DNA of 64,000 nucleotides from an uncultured Eubacteriales bacterium. GTDB lineage: Bacteria > Bacillota > Clostridia > Oscillospirales > Oscillospiraceae. The translations under genes and the position numbers were made by a program. Every line of letters begins with the position of its first letter. The first letter of the stretch is position 1. The stretch lies in assembly GCA_900544765.1 (NCBI GenBank), contig UQWI01000007.1, positions 62,001-126,000 on the forward strand, read 5' to 3'. Positions 44,995 through 53,634 of this stretch are shown here, piece by piece. Below the pieces are notes generated by a model. That model worked only from the letters and a program-made list of their open reading frames with translations, had not been told where the DNA came from and ran no database searches.

Positions 44995-45352
44995 CGAGCC
45001 TTAGGATCCCTCTTGAGGGAGGCTCGGGTAGGCGCTCGATGAACGCCAAGCGCAGCCAGGGCGTTGCAGCATAACCCACGCCGGGCGGGGACGATAAGCC
45101 CCTACAACTAACTTGCAATGTTACAGCGGCGCAGCCGACATAAACTTACCACCCGGCAGCGGCCGGCCGTAAGGCCGAGAACCGCGAATGGCGGTGCACA
45201 AGTACCCTCTGACTACGGGATGACCATGTTTAGTCATACGGACGCTGGGTGATGCGATGAGTACGTTGGGTTCGCACCCAAAGCGGCTTTCCTTTCGGGG
45301 TGTGGGGATGCTTTCTTTGGCCAAGAGCAAAGAAAGCATCCCCGCGGGGTGC
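44995..45352 (-). repeat. Dispersed intergenic repeat, copy 1
   Basis: Read on the minus strand, this shares an ordered series of blocks with 58981-59376: a CTTTCTTT...AAAGAAAG palindrome, CGCGGTTCTCGGCCTTACGG and following GCCGGCCGCTGCCGGGTGG (identical), GCCGCTGTAAC, TGCTGCAACG, CCTACCCGAGCCTC. No coding potential is evident. With its flanks it fills the 679-base gap between mutL and the DegV gene, where no gene is supported. Confidence 0.7.
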
Positions 45353-45439
45353 AGCAGCCATCCCCGTTTGGCGGCGGGTACCCACCGCGGCGGGCAAAAA
45401 TGCCCGGGACAGTTCGCCTGTCCCGGGCAGAGGCCGGAT

Positions 45440-46282
45440 TCACTTGTGGTAGTAGAGCACGCCCATGCACCAGGGGCCGCAGTGGCCGCTTATCGTGCAG
45501 CCGGCGGGGTTGTTGTAGACCTCCTTGAAGGGCTGGCACTCGAGCACCGTCTCGCGCAGGCGGGCCCTGACGTCGTCGGGCAGGCCGGAGTCGGTGATGA
45601 ACACGCGCCTGAGGTCGATGTCGTCGCGCCCCTGGAGCCGGTCGCGGATGTACTGGTGGTACGCGGCCTCTATCTTGCCGCGGTACTTCTTGGCGACGCC
45701 CATCTTGCCGTCGTGCACCTCGATGCAGGGCTTGAGGCCGAGCAGGTTGGCGCCCAGGGCCTGGATGGTGGTGCAGCGGCCGCCCTTGCGGAGATATTCC
45801 AGGGTGTTGAGCACGAAGCTGACGTCCATCTTCGGCACCAGCCGCTCCACCTCGGCGGCTATCTCCTCGGGAGAGTGCCCATCCTCCGCCATGATGGCCG
45901 CGTCGAGCACAAGCTGCCCGAAGCCGGTCGAGAGATTGAGCGAGTCCACGACAGTGACGTTGCCGAACTCCTCTGCGGCGATGCGGGCGTTGTTGCAGCT
46001 TGCGGAGAGCTCGCTGGAGAAGGCGACGTGAACTATGGCGTCCGCGTCGCGGAGCCACTCCGTCCAGGCGTTGGTGTAGTCTGCGACGGTGACCGCAGCC
46101 GTACTGCACAGCTTGCCGGTCTTTTCGGTGTACTCGTACATATCCTGTGCGGTGATATCTATGCCGTCGCGCAGGGAGACGCCGTCCCGGATTATGTACA
46201 GCGGCAGTACGCCGATGTTATAGCGCTCAATAAACTCGCGCGGGAGGTCGCAGGTGCTGTCGGTTGATATCTTAACTTTCAT
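45440..46282 (-). CDS. DegV family fatty-acid-binding protein
   Basis: 280 residues. DegV signature at the start (KISTDSTCDLPRE), PLYIIRDGVSLRDG, and the lipid-contacting SSELSASCNNARIAAEEF and LNTLEYLRKGGR segments. DegV/FakB proteins bind a fatty acid for FakA kinase-dependent incorporation into phospholipid; no fakA is adjacent. GGAGG is 6 bases before ATG 46282. Stand-alone gene. Confidence 0.92.
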   Translation of the reverse strand: MKVKISTDSTCDLPREFIERYNIGVLPLYIIRDGVSLRDGIDITAQDMYEYTEKTGKLCSTAAVTVADYTNAWTEWLRDADAIVHVAFSSELSASCNNARIAAEEFGNVTVVDSLNLSTGFGQLVLDAAIMAEDGHSPEEIAAEVERLVPKMDVSFVLNTLEYLRKGGRCTTIQALGANLLGLKPCIEVHDGKMGVAKKYRGKIEAAYHQYIRDRLQGRDDIDLRRVFITDSGLPDDVRARLRETVLECQPFKEVYNNPAGCTISGHCGPWCMGVLYYHK

Positions 46283-46382
46283 GGATATCCTCCTTACCTT
46301 TTGCGAAGAATATACTAACACACAATTATCAAATTTTCTACCACTATTTGTACCACAATGATGAAATGATGGGGGTTTTCAA

Positions 46383-47324
46383 ATGCGGACCAAGATAGCT
46401 GTTGTAACCGGCCCCACGGCCACGGGCAAGACCCGGCTGGGTATAGAGCTCGCGCGCGCCCTGGACGGGGAGATAGTCTCCGGCGACTCGATGCAGATAT
46501 ACCGGGGCATGGACATAGGCACGGCCAAGCCCTCTCCGGAGGAGCTCGCCGCCGCGCCGCACCACATGATAGATATAGCGGAGCCGGCAGAGGAGTGGAG
46601 CGTCTCGCGCTATGTGGAGGCGGCGGACGCGGCCGTACAGGACATACTCTCCCGGGGGAAGCTGCCAATCGTCGTCGGCGGCACGGGGCTGTACATAGAC
46701 TCGCTGGTACGCGGCACGGAGTTTTCCGAGCGCACCGAGGCCGGGGAGCTCTGCCGGGCCGAGCTAGAAGGCCGGTACGACGAGATAGGCGGCGAAGCCA
46801 TGCTCAAGGAGCTCTCGCAGCTCGACCCCGAGCGCGCGGCCAGGCTCCATCCCGCCGACAAGAAGCGCATCGTGCGCGCCATGGAAATCTATCTGCTCAC
46901 GGGCGAGACGATGACCGAGCACGACAGGCGCACGCGCGCGCAGCCGCCCAAGTACGACGCGGCCTATATAGTCCTCGACTTTGCCGAGCGCTCGGCTCTT
47001 TACGCGCGCATCGACGCGCGCGTGGACGAGATGGTCGCCGCCGGGCTGTTTGAAGAGGTGGAGCGGGTGTTTTCCCGCGGGGCCTCCAACACGGCGCGCC
47101 AGGCGATAGGCTACAAGGAGGCCTGGGCCGCGCTCAGCGGCGAAATAACGCGCGATGAGGCCGTGGAGGCCATCAAACGCGAGAGCCGCCGCTATGCCAA
47201 GCGCCAGCTCACATGGCTGCGCTCCAGGCCGGACGCGCTGTGGATACGATGGGGCCGCGAGCCCGACATCACCGCCGCAACGCGCGATTCGACAGCTTTC
47301 CTCACCGCTCACGGTATAATATAA
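46383..47324 (+). CDS. miaA: tRNA dimethylallyltransferase MiaA
   Basis: Transfers a dimethylallyl group to A37 of tRNAs, the substrate of MiaB. 313 residues: P-loop GPTATGKTRLG, SGDSMQIYRGMDIGTAKP, VGGTGLYIDSL and the late RQLTWLRSRPDALWI. Upstream of hfq, the same arrangement as in many bacteria. Confidence 0.96.
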   Translation: MRTKIAVVTGPTATGKTRLGIELARALDGEIVSGDSMQIYRGMDIGTAKPSPEELAAAPHHMIDIAEPAEEWSVSRYVEAADAAVQDILSRGKLPIVVGGTGLYIDSLVRGTEFSERTEAGELCRAELEGRYDEIGGEAMLKELSQLDPERAARLHPADKKRIVRAMEIYLLTGETMTEHDRRTRAQPPKYDAAYIVLDFAERSALYARIDARVDEMVAAGLFEEVERVFSRGASNTARQAIGYKEAWAALSGEITRDEAVEAIKRESRRYAKRQLTWLRSRPDALWIRWGREPDITAATRDSTAFLTAHGII

Positions 47325-47381
47325 TGGCGTGCAAAACGCGGAAAAGTCTCGTTTTGTACAATATTACTATTTATATGTGCG

Positions 47382-47398
47382 GCGGGATGTGATATTAT
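47382..47398 (+). promoter_or_regulatory. hfq: Possible hfq promoter
   Basis: TGATATTAT (TG-n-TATTAT extended -10) with a weak TTATAT 16 bases upstream, about 37 bases before hfq. Pattern only. Confidence 0.35.
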
Positions 47399-47434
47399 GT
47401 AAATCCACCTCCCGCCCGGCAAGGAGCGAGAGAT

Positions 47435-47671
47435 ATGGATAAAAAGAACCTGCAGGACGTTTTCCTCAACCGCGCCCGCATCGAGCGCGTGCCCGTGACG
47501 CTCTTCCTGATGAACGGCTTCCAGCTGCGCGGCGTGCTGCGCGCCTTCGACGGCTTCACCGTCGTAATAGACTCGGACGGCAAGCAGCAGCTTATCTACA
47601 AGCACGCCATTTCGACAATCGCGCCCGTGCGCCCCGTGGCGCTTGACGGCGTGGAGAGCCCGAGTACATAA
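47435..47671 (+). CDS. hfq: RNA chaperone Hfq
   Basis: 78 residues. Sm1 [20 protein letters not shown] with [19 protein letters not shown] and Sm2 [10 protein letters not shown] (YKHAIST). Assembles as a hexameric ring that pairs small RNAs with mRNAs. The next gene begins within 22 bases after the stop, suggesting co-transcription with the HlyD-like protein and the division genes. Confidence 0.95.
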   Translation: MDKKNLQDVFLNRARIERVPVTLFLMNGFQLRGVLRAFDGFTVVIDSDGKQQLIYKHAISTIAPVRPVALDGVESPST

Positions 47672-47692
47672 TTGGCGCGCTCGGAGCTGGCG

Positions 47693-48478
47693 ATGAGCGT
47701 CTCGGCGGCGCTCATCCTCGTGGCCGCGACGGCCTGGCTGGCGTCGCCGCCGGGTGCGTTCACGCCCGCCGCGGCGGGCTCTGCGGCGCCTGAGACGCCC
47801 TGCGCGCTCGAGTGCGAGGGCGTCGCCGTGCGCGACGAGCAGATTGTGCGCCGCCCCGAGGGGGAGTACATAGTCCTCGCCGCAGATAGCGGGCGCGTCG
47901 CCGCAGGCTCCGCCCTGCTTGCGGTCTCGGATACGGACGAGGGCCTGGCCCAGGCCGTGCGGGATGCGGCTCGGGACGACCCCTCGATAGCCGCAGCGGC
48001 GACTCGCGAGGCGGCGGCGGCCGCGTCGGTTGACAATGCGTCCGGGGCCTTCAAGCTCCGTGCGCTGTACTCGCCGGACAGCGGCGCGGATTATGAGCTC
48101 GTGACGGCTCCGCACAGCGCCGTGTGGACAAGCGCCGCCGACGGCCTGGAGCACCTGGGCCCGGACGCGCTGGAGGAAATCACTGCGGCCGGGGCGCGGG
48201 AGCTCATCGCCTCGGCGCCGTCGCCAATAGAGGACGCCGCGGGAAAGCTGGTGCTTTCCGACGACTGGCGCTTTGTTACGGTGCTGCGCGCGCAGGACGC
48301 GCCCGCCGTGGGCGAGGACGTGAGGCTCGAGTTCGACGGCTTCTCCGTCCGCGCCGTGACGGAGTACGCCGGGAAGAGTGAAAACGGCGAGCGGGCGGTC
48401 GTGTTCGTTTCGGATGAGCTGCCGCCGGGCGCGATTGAGCTGCGCCGGAGCGCGGCGCGGATTGTAGCCGGAGATTGA
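47693..48478 (+). CDS. HlyD-like membrane-anchored protein of unknown function
   Basis: 261 residues. An N-terminal membrane anchor (VSAALILVAATAWLA) and a lipoyl/HlyD-like beta fold around EGEYIVLAADSGRVAAGSALLAVSD; no long coiled-coil hairpin and no partner exporter. Proteins of this type precede YggS/SepF in related clostridia. GGAG lies 6 bases before ATG 47693, so I prefer it over the TTG that directly follows the hfq stop. May act at the envelope with the division genes, but this is positional inference only. Confidence 0.65.
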   Translation: MSVSAALILVAATAWLASPPGAFTPAAAGSAAPETPCALECEGVAVRDEQIVRRPEGEYIVLAADSGRVAAGSALLAVSDTDEGLAQAVRDAARDDPSIAAAATREAAAAASVDNASGAFKLRALYSPDSGADYELVTAPHSAVWTSAADGLEHLGPDALEEITAAGARELIASAPSPIEDAAGKLVLSDDWRFVTVLRAQDAPAVGEDVRLEFDGFSVRAVTEYAGKSENGERAVVFVSDELPPGAIELRRSAARIVAGD

Positions 48479-48507
48479 AGCAGCGCTCAAATAAGGAGAT
48501 AGATAGA

Positions 48508-49203
48508 ATGTCCATAGCCGAAAATGTCGCGGCCGTGCGCGCGCGCATAGAGGCCGCCGCGCAGGGGCGGCGGGTGCTGCTCGTGGCCGCAAGCAAGATG
48601 AATGACGCCGGGCGCGTCCGAGAGGCGGTCGCCGCCGGGGTGGACGCCTGCGGTGAAAACCGCGTGCAGGAGCTGGTGGAGAAGAATGAGCAGCACGCCT
48701 ACGACGGAGCGCCGCTGCACTTCATAGGCCATTTGCAGAAGAACAAGATAAAGTACCTGGTCGGCGTCGCGGACCTGATAGAGTCCGTGGACAGCGAAGA
48801 GCTGCTGACGCTGATAGACAGGCGCGCCGAAAAGCTGGGCGTCACGCAGGATGTGCTGCTCGAGGTGAATATAGGGCGCGAGGAGGCCAAGAGCGGCCTC
48901 GCGCCGGAGGATGTGCTGAAAACTGTCGAATTTGCCGCCCCGCTGGCCCATGTGAGGGTGCGCGGGCTCATGGCAATACCCCCTGTAGGGGCCTCGGCGG
49001 ATGATTCGAGGCCATATTTTGCCGCAATGCGCGAGCTTTTTATTGACATCGGTGCAAAAAAATACGATAATACCTCTATGGACTTTTTGTCCATGGGTAT
49101 GAGCGGCGATTTTGAGGCCGCCATAGAGGAGGGCGCGAACGTGGTTCGCGTCGGCTCCGCAATATTCGGGGCCAGGGATTATTCCCGGCCAGTTGGGAGA
49201 TAA
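48508..49203 (+). CDS. YggS/PLPBP family pyridoxal-5'-phosphate homeostasis protein
   Basis: 231 residues of the alanine-racemase N-terminal fold. The PLP lysine is in VLLVAASKM; ENRVQELVEKNE, HFIGHLQKNKIKYL and LSMGMSGDFEAAIEEGANVVRVGSAIFG are family signatures. Maintains PLP balance. AAGGAG is 9 bases before ATG 48508. Its position just before sepF is conserved across Gram-positive bacteria. Confidence 0.93.
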   Translation: MSIAENVAAVRARIEAAAQGRRVLLVAASKMNDAGRVREAVAAGVDACGENRVQELVEKNEQHAYDGAPLHFIGHLQKNKIKYLVGVADLIESVDSEELLTLIDRRAEKLGVTQDVLLEVNIGREEAKSGLAPEDVLKTVEFAAPLAHVRVRGLMAIPPVGASADDSRPYFAAMRELFIDIGAKKYDNTSMDFLSMGMSGDFEAAIEEGANVVRVGSAIFGARDYSRPVGR

Positions 49204-49206
49204 GAG

Positions 49207-49785
49207 ATGGGATTTCTCGACGAACTGAAAAAACTGACCCACCCCTACGACGACGATGACGACGACTTCTTCGGCTCGGCGTCCGACGACCAGCCCTCCA
49301 CCGAGGAGGGGGCCGGGGCTGCGGAGCGCCGCTCAAGCTTTTTCCCGAGCGGCGAGGAGGCCGCGCCGGAGAGCTATGGCATACCGGCCGCGCCGCGCGC
49401 GAAGCCGGCCTTCCGAATACCGAAGCGGGAGCAGCGCCGTCTGGCCGACGAAGCCGACGCCGCCGAAGCGCAGGCGCAGCGCGGCGGCCGGGCCGCTCCC
49501 GCGAACGCGAAGCCCCAGATGTCCATGGCATCTCCGACTCGTTTCGAGGACGGCGCCCGCCTGGCGGACAGCCTTCTGGCGGGGAAAACCATACTGCTGA
49601 ACCTCGAAAAGGCCAGCAAGGTGGACGCGAGGCGCCTGCTCGACTTCATGAGCGGCGCGGCGTACGCCCTCCAGGGCTATGTGAAGCGCGTCTCCGGCAG
49701 CATCTACCTCGTCGTGCCCAACGGCGAGGAGGTAACTGAGGCCGACGCCATGAGCCAGATGGAGACGGGCGGCGTGTTTTTCTAA
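49207..49785 (+). CDS. sepF: Cell division protein SepF
   Basis: 192 residues. An N-terminal amphipathic membrane-binding region (MGFLDELKKLTHPYDDDDDD) is followed by an acidic and Ala/Arg-rich linker (about 25-105) and the C-terminal SepF fold: TRFEDGARLADSLLAGKTILLNLEKASKVDARRLLDFMSGAAYALQG, then RVSGSIYLVVP. SepF tethers FtsZ to the membrane and bundles it. It starts 3 bases after yggS. Confidence 0.94.
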   Translation: MGFLDELKKLTHPYDDDDDDFFGSASDDQPSTEEGAGAAERRSSFFPSGEEAAPESYGIPAAPRAKPAFRIPKREQRRLADEADAAEAQAQRGGRAAPANAKPQMSMASPTRFEDGARLADSLLAGKTILLNLEKASKVDARRLLDFMSGAAYALQGYVKRVSGSIYLVVPNGEEVTEADAMSQMETGGVFF

Positions 49786-49839
49786 CTCACGTCCCGCATT
49801 TTCTCAATTCTACACTCACTTAAAAAATATGAAAACAAG

Positions 49840-49990
49840 GGCTTTTCCTGCGTCTGTACCGCATTGTACGGGGCGTATGGGCGAGGCGGATGCAAGGCTT
49901 CGCGGCCGCAGGCGTACTTTGTGTACGTCAAGGCCGCGAAACGCGGCAGGCGTCCGCACAGGCGTTCCGTACTTGCGGGACATGACGCAG
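49840..49990. repeat. Large imperfect stem-loop between sepF and divIVA
   Basis: CTTCGCGGCC and GGCCGCGAAA form the central stem with an inner GCGTAC/GTACG stem around TTTGT, and flanking GGCGGA/GTCCGC-like segments add pairing. Frames across it have no ribosome binding site. It replaces the ylmG/ylmH genes often found at this position. Confidence 0.45.
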
Positions 49991-50024
49991 GATATGCCCT
50001 CAAAAAGGGAAGGAAGATAGAGAC

Positions 50025-50669
50025 ATGACCCCTCAGGACATCCGGGAGAGGACATTTGAAAAGGCCGTATTCGGCGGATACGATATGGCCGGAGTTGACG
50101 ACTTCATGGAAGAGGCCGCCGTGGCGCTCGAGAACGCGCAGCGCGAGAACTCTACCCTGAAGGCCAAGCTGAAGGTGCTCGTCGACAAGATAGAGGAGTA
50201 CCGCGCCAGCGAGGACGCCATGCGCATGACCCTGCTCAGCGCCCAGAAGCTGTCTAACCAGATAGAGTCCGAGGCCCGCGAGCGCGCCGACAAGCTGCTC
50301 GGCGACGCCCAGGCGAAGGCAGACGAGGTGCTCGGTACGCTCCGTGAGCAGCGCGAGACCGAGGAGAAGCGCCTTGACGCCGCGCGCAGCGCGCTCGAGC
50401 GCTTTTATTCCGATGCGCGCGAGGTCTGTGCCTACACCCTCGAGGTCTTTAAGAGACTCGAGAGCGGCGAGCTGCCCTCCAAAAAGGCCTCCGACGCCGT
50501 CAGCGTGGACGACACCGTGCGCAGCATAGAGCGCAGCGTCGAAAAGAGCCAGCCGGACATACCGGAGCCCAAGATAGACGTGGACTCCGTCATGGACGAG
50601 GGCTCTCCACGTGAGACCATAACACCCGACGACGTCACGCGCCTGTTTGACATGGGTGCGGACAATTGA
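50025..50669 (+). CDS. divIVA: DivIVA domain protein
   Basis: 214 residues. N-terminal lipid-binding DivIVA motif (TPQDIRERTFEKAVFGGYD, GVDDFMEEAA) followed by a long coiled coil to about residue 155 (ENSTLKAKLKVLVDKIEEYR, then EARERADKLLGDAQAKADEV). Marks curved membrane at septa and poles. Acidic C-terminal tail ends DDVTRLFDMG. A GC-rich terminator hairpin follows. Confidence 0.9.
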   Translation: MTPQDIRERTFEKAVFGGYDMAGVDDFMEEAAVALENAQRENSTLKAKLKVLVDKIEEYRASEDAMRMTLLSAQKLSNQIESEARERADKLLGDAQAKADEVLGTLREQRETEEKRLDAARSALERFYSDAREVCAYTLEVFKRLESGELPSKKASDAVSVDDTVRSIERSVEKSQPDIPEPKIDVDSVMDEGSPRETITPDDVTRLFDMGADN

Positions 50670-50675
50670 CGTCGT

Positions 50676-50702
50676 GGGGCCGCTTCGCGCGGCCCCGTTT
50701 GG
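50676..50702 (+). terminator. Terminator after divIVA
   Basis: GGGGCCGC, loop TTCGC, GCGGCCCC followed by GTTTGG. Confidence 0.75.
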
Positions 50703-50751
50703 CGTTAAAAACGCCGCTTAAAGTTTATATTTAGAGAGGAAGAAACAAAAA

Positions 50752-53577
50752 ATGCCTCAGGATTATAACGCCACCGTAAACCTGCCCAAGACCCAATTCC
50801 CCATGCGCGCGGGCCTTCCCAAGCGCGAGCCGGACATGCTCAAGGAGTGGTACGACATTGACCTCTACCACGAGATGCTCAAGCGCACAGAAGGCCGCCC
50901 CATTTTCGACCTGCACGACGGCCCTCCGTTCTCCAACGGCGCCATTCACATGGGTACCGCGCTGAACAAGTGCCTCAAGGACTTCATCACCCGCTACAAG
51001 TCCATGTCCGGCTGGCAGGCCATATACTATCCCGGCTGGGACAACCACGGCATGCCCATTGAGAGCGCTATAATCAAGGAGCAGAAGCTCAACCACAAGG
51101 AGATGACCACCGCCGAGTTCCGCGACGCGTGTCACGACTTCGCGCTGCACTACGTCAACGTCCAGCGCGACGCCTTCAAGCGCCTGGGCTGCCTGGGCGA
51201 GTGGGACAAGCCCTACTTCACCATGAACCCGAAGTTCGAGGCCGAGGAGATCAAGGTCTTCGGTGAGATGTACAAGAAGGGCTATATCTACAAGGGCAAG
51301 AAGCCCGTCTACTGGTGCCCGCACGACGAGACCGCCCTCGCCGAGGCCGAGATCGAGTACGCCGAGGACCCCTGCAAGTCCATCTACGTCAAGTTCAAGG
51401 TCAAGGACGACCACGGCAAGCTGGGCCAGTACTGCGACCTTGACAACCTCTACTTCATGATCTGGACGACGACGACCTGGACCATCCCGGGCAACCTCGC
51501 CATCTGCCTGAACGCCGACTTCGACTACGTCCTGGCCAAGGCCCCCAACGGCGAGGTGTACATCATCGCCAAGGAGCTCATGGACCGCGTCGCCGAGATC
51601 GGCGGCATCGACCACTTCGACGTCCTCGCCGAGATGAAGGGCAGCGAGTTCGAGTTCATGACCGCGCAGCACCCGCTCATCGACCGCGAGAGCATCATCA
51701 TCCTGGGCGACCACGTCACGCTCGACGCCGGCACCGGCTGCGTCCACACCGCTCCGGGCCACGGCCAGGAGGACTACGAGATCTGCCGCAAGTACGACGC
51801 CGAGGGCAAGATCCACATCGGCATGACCGTCCCCGTCGACGACCGCGGCTATATGAACGAGGAGGCCGGCAAGTACTGCGGCCTCACCACCGACGAGGCC
51901 AACGAGGCCATCTTCAAGGACCTGCAGGACTGCGGCGCGCTGTACGCCTACGAGGACATCATCCACCAGTACGCGCACTGCTGGCGCTGCAAGAGCCCGA
52001 TCCTCTACCGCGCGACCGACCAGTGGTTCTGCTCCGTCGATGCCTTCAAGGAGGAGGCCTGCGCGGCCTGCGACGACGTGCAGTGGATGCCCGAGTGGGG
52101 CCATGACCGCATGATCGCCATGATACGTGAGCGCGCCGACTGGTGCATCTCCCGCCAGCGCCGCTGGGGCCTGCCCATCCCCGTGTTCTACTGCGCCGAG
52201 TGCGGCAAGCCCGTCTGCACCGACGAGACCATAAATTCCGTTTCCGACATCTTCCGCCAGCGCGGCTCCAACGCCTGGTTCGAGCTGGACGCGGCCGAGC
52301 TGCTGCCCGAGGGCTTTACCTGCCCGCACTGCGGCCAGGGCAAGACCTTCACCAAGGAGACCGACACCCTCGACGGCTGGTTCGACTCCGGCAGCACCCA
52401 CATCGCCTCCATGGAGCTTGACTCCCCGGGACGCTGGCCCGCCGAGATGTACCTCGAGGGCGGCGACCAGTTCCGCGGTTGGTTCCAGAGCAGCCTGCTC
52501 GTCGGCGTCGCCGTCAAGGGAAAGGCCCCGTACAAGAGCTGTCTCTGCCACGGCTGGACCGTTGACGGCGAGGGCAAGGCCATGCACAAGAGCCTCGGCA
52601 ACGGCGTCGACCCCGCCGACCTCATCGCCAAGTACGGCGCGGACATCGTCCGCCTGTGGGCGGCGAGCGCCGATTACCGCGTAGACATGCGCTGCTCCGA
52701 CGCCATCTTCAAGCAGCTTTCCGAGAAATACCTCAAGATTCGCAACACCGCGCGCTATATCCTCGGCAACCTCAACGGCTTTGACCCGGATAAGGACATG
52801 GTCGCCTATGAGCAGCTCACCGAGCTCGACCGCTGGGCGCTTTCCCGCCTGAACGCGCTCGTCGAGAGGTGCATCAACTCCTACGAGAAGTACGAGTTCT
52901 TCGGCGTCACCAGCGCTATCCACAGCTTCTGCGTCGTAGATATGTCGAACTTCTATCTCGACGTCATCAAGGACCGCCTGTACTGCGACGCCCAGGACAG
53001 CCTGAGCCGCCGCAGCGCCCAGACCGCCATCTATATCATCCTCGACCACCTGATGCGCCTGCTGGCCCCCCTGCTGTCCTTCACCGCCAACGAGGTCTGG
53101 CTGGACATGCCGCACGGGTCCGACGCCGACGCGCGCAACGTCATGCTCAACGACATGCCGACGGTCGAAGAGGCCTGGAAGCTCTCCGAGGCCGAGAGCG
53201 TCCGCTGGGCCAACCTCATGGCTCTGCGTGACGACGTGAACAAGGCCCTCGAGCTCGCCCGCGCCGAGAAGATAGTCGGCAAGCCGCTCGATGCCAAGGT
53301 CACCATCTACGTCGCCGACGAGGCCAGGGCCGCGTGGGAGACCGTCAAGGACGCCGACCTCGCCCAGCTGTGCATCGTCTCCGAGCTTGAGGTGTCCGAC
53401 GCGCCCGTCGAGGGCTGGGCCGGGACCGAGCTGCCCGGCATCACCGTAAAGGTCGAGGCCAGCGAGCTGGCCAAGTGCCTGCGCTGCTGGACGCACGACG
53501 CCGGCGTCGGCTCCGACGCCGAGCACCCCGAGCTCTGCCCGAGGTGCGCCGCAGCCGTACGCGCCATTTCCATTTAA
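50752..53577 (+). CDS. ileS: Isoleucine--tRNA ligase
   Basis: 941 residues, class I synthetase. HIGH-type motif GPPFSNGAIHMGTALNK near residue 60; the KMSKS motif is the variant GEGKAMHKSLGNG near residue 610, seen in some clostridial IleRS. The editing domain separates them, and the C-terminus carries a zinc site CLRCWTHDAG...CPRC. The C-terminal truncation relative to long IleRS types is normal for this group. No T-box is visible in the short upstream region. Confidence 0.96.
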   Translation: MPQDYNATVNLPKTQFPMRAGLPKREPDMLKEWYDIDLYHEMLKRTEGRPIFDLHDGPPFSNGAIHMGTALNKCLKDFITRYKSMSGWQAIYYPGWDNHGMPIESAIIKEQKLNHKEMTTAEFRDACHDFALHYVNVQRDAFKRLGCLGEWDKPYFTMNPKFEAEEIKVFGEMYKKGYIYKGKKPVYWCPHDETALAEAEIEYAEDPCKSIYVKFKVKDDHGKLGQYCDLDNLYFMIWTTTTWTIPGNLAICLNADFDYVLAKAPNGEVYIIAKELMDRVAEIGGIDHFDVLAEMKGSEFEFMTAQHPLIDRESIIILGDHVTLDAGTGCVHTAPGHGQEDYEICRKYDAEGKIHIGMTVPVDDRGYMNEEAGKYCGLTTDEANEAIFKDLQDCGALYAYEDIIHQYAHCWRCKSPILYRATDQWFCSVDAFKEEACAACDDVQWMPEWGHDRMIAMIRERADWCISRQRRWGLPIPVFYCAECGKPVCTDETINSVSDIFRQRGSNAWFELDAAELLPEGFTCPHCGQGKTFTKETDTLDGWFDSGSTHIASMELDSPGRWPAEMYLEGGDQFRGWFQSSLLVGVAVKGKAPYKSCLCHGWTVDGEGKAMHKSLGNGVDPADLIAKYGADIVRLWAASADYRVDMRCSDAIFKQLSEKYLKIRNTARYILGNLNGFDPDKDMVAYEQLTELDRWALSRLNALVERCINSYEKYEFFGVTSAIHSFCVVDMSNFYLDVIKDRLYCDAQDSLSRRSAQTAIYIILDHLMRLLAPLLSFTANEVWLDMPHGSDADARNVMLNDMPTVEEAWKLSEAESVRWANLMALRDDVNKALELARAEKIVGKPLDAKVTIYVADEARAAWETVKDADLAQLCIVSELEVSDAPVEGWAGTELPGITVKVEASELAKCLRCWTHDAGVGSDAEHPELCPRCAAAVRAISI

Positions 53578-53593
53578 AAGAAAGAAACCGACC

Positions 53594-53619
53594 GGGGCAG
53601 GGCCGCGCGGCCCTGCCCG
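53594..53619 (+). other. Intraoperonic GC-rich hairpin between ileS and lspA
   Basis: GGGCAGGGCC, loop GCGC, GGCCCTGCCC. No T-run follows, so it is more likely a processing or attenuation element than a terminator. Confidence 0.45.
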
Positions 53620-53634
53620 GAAAGGATTGTCCCT

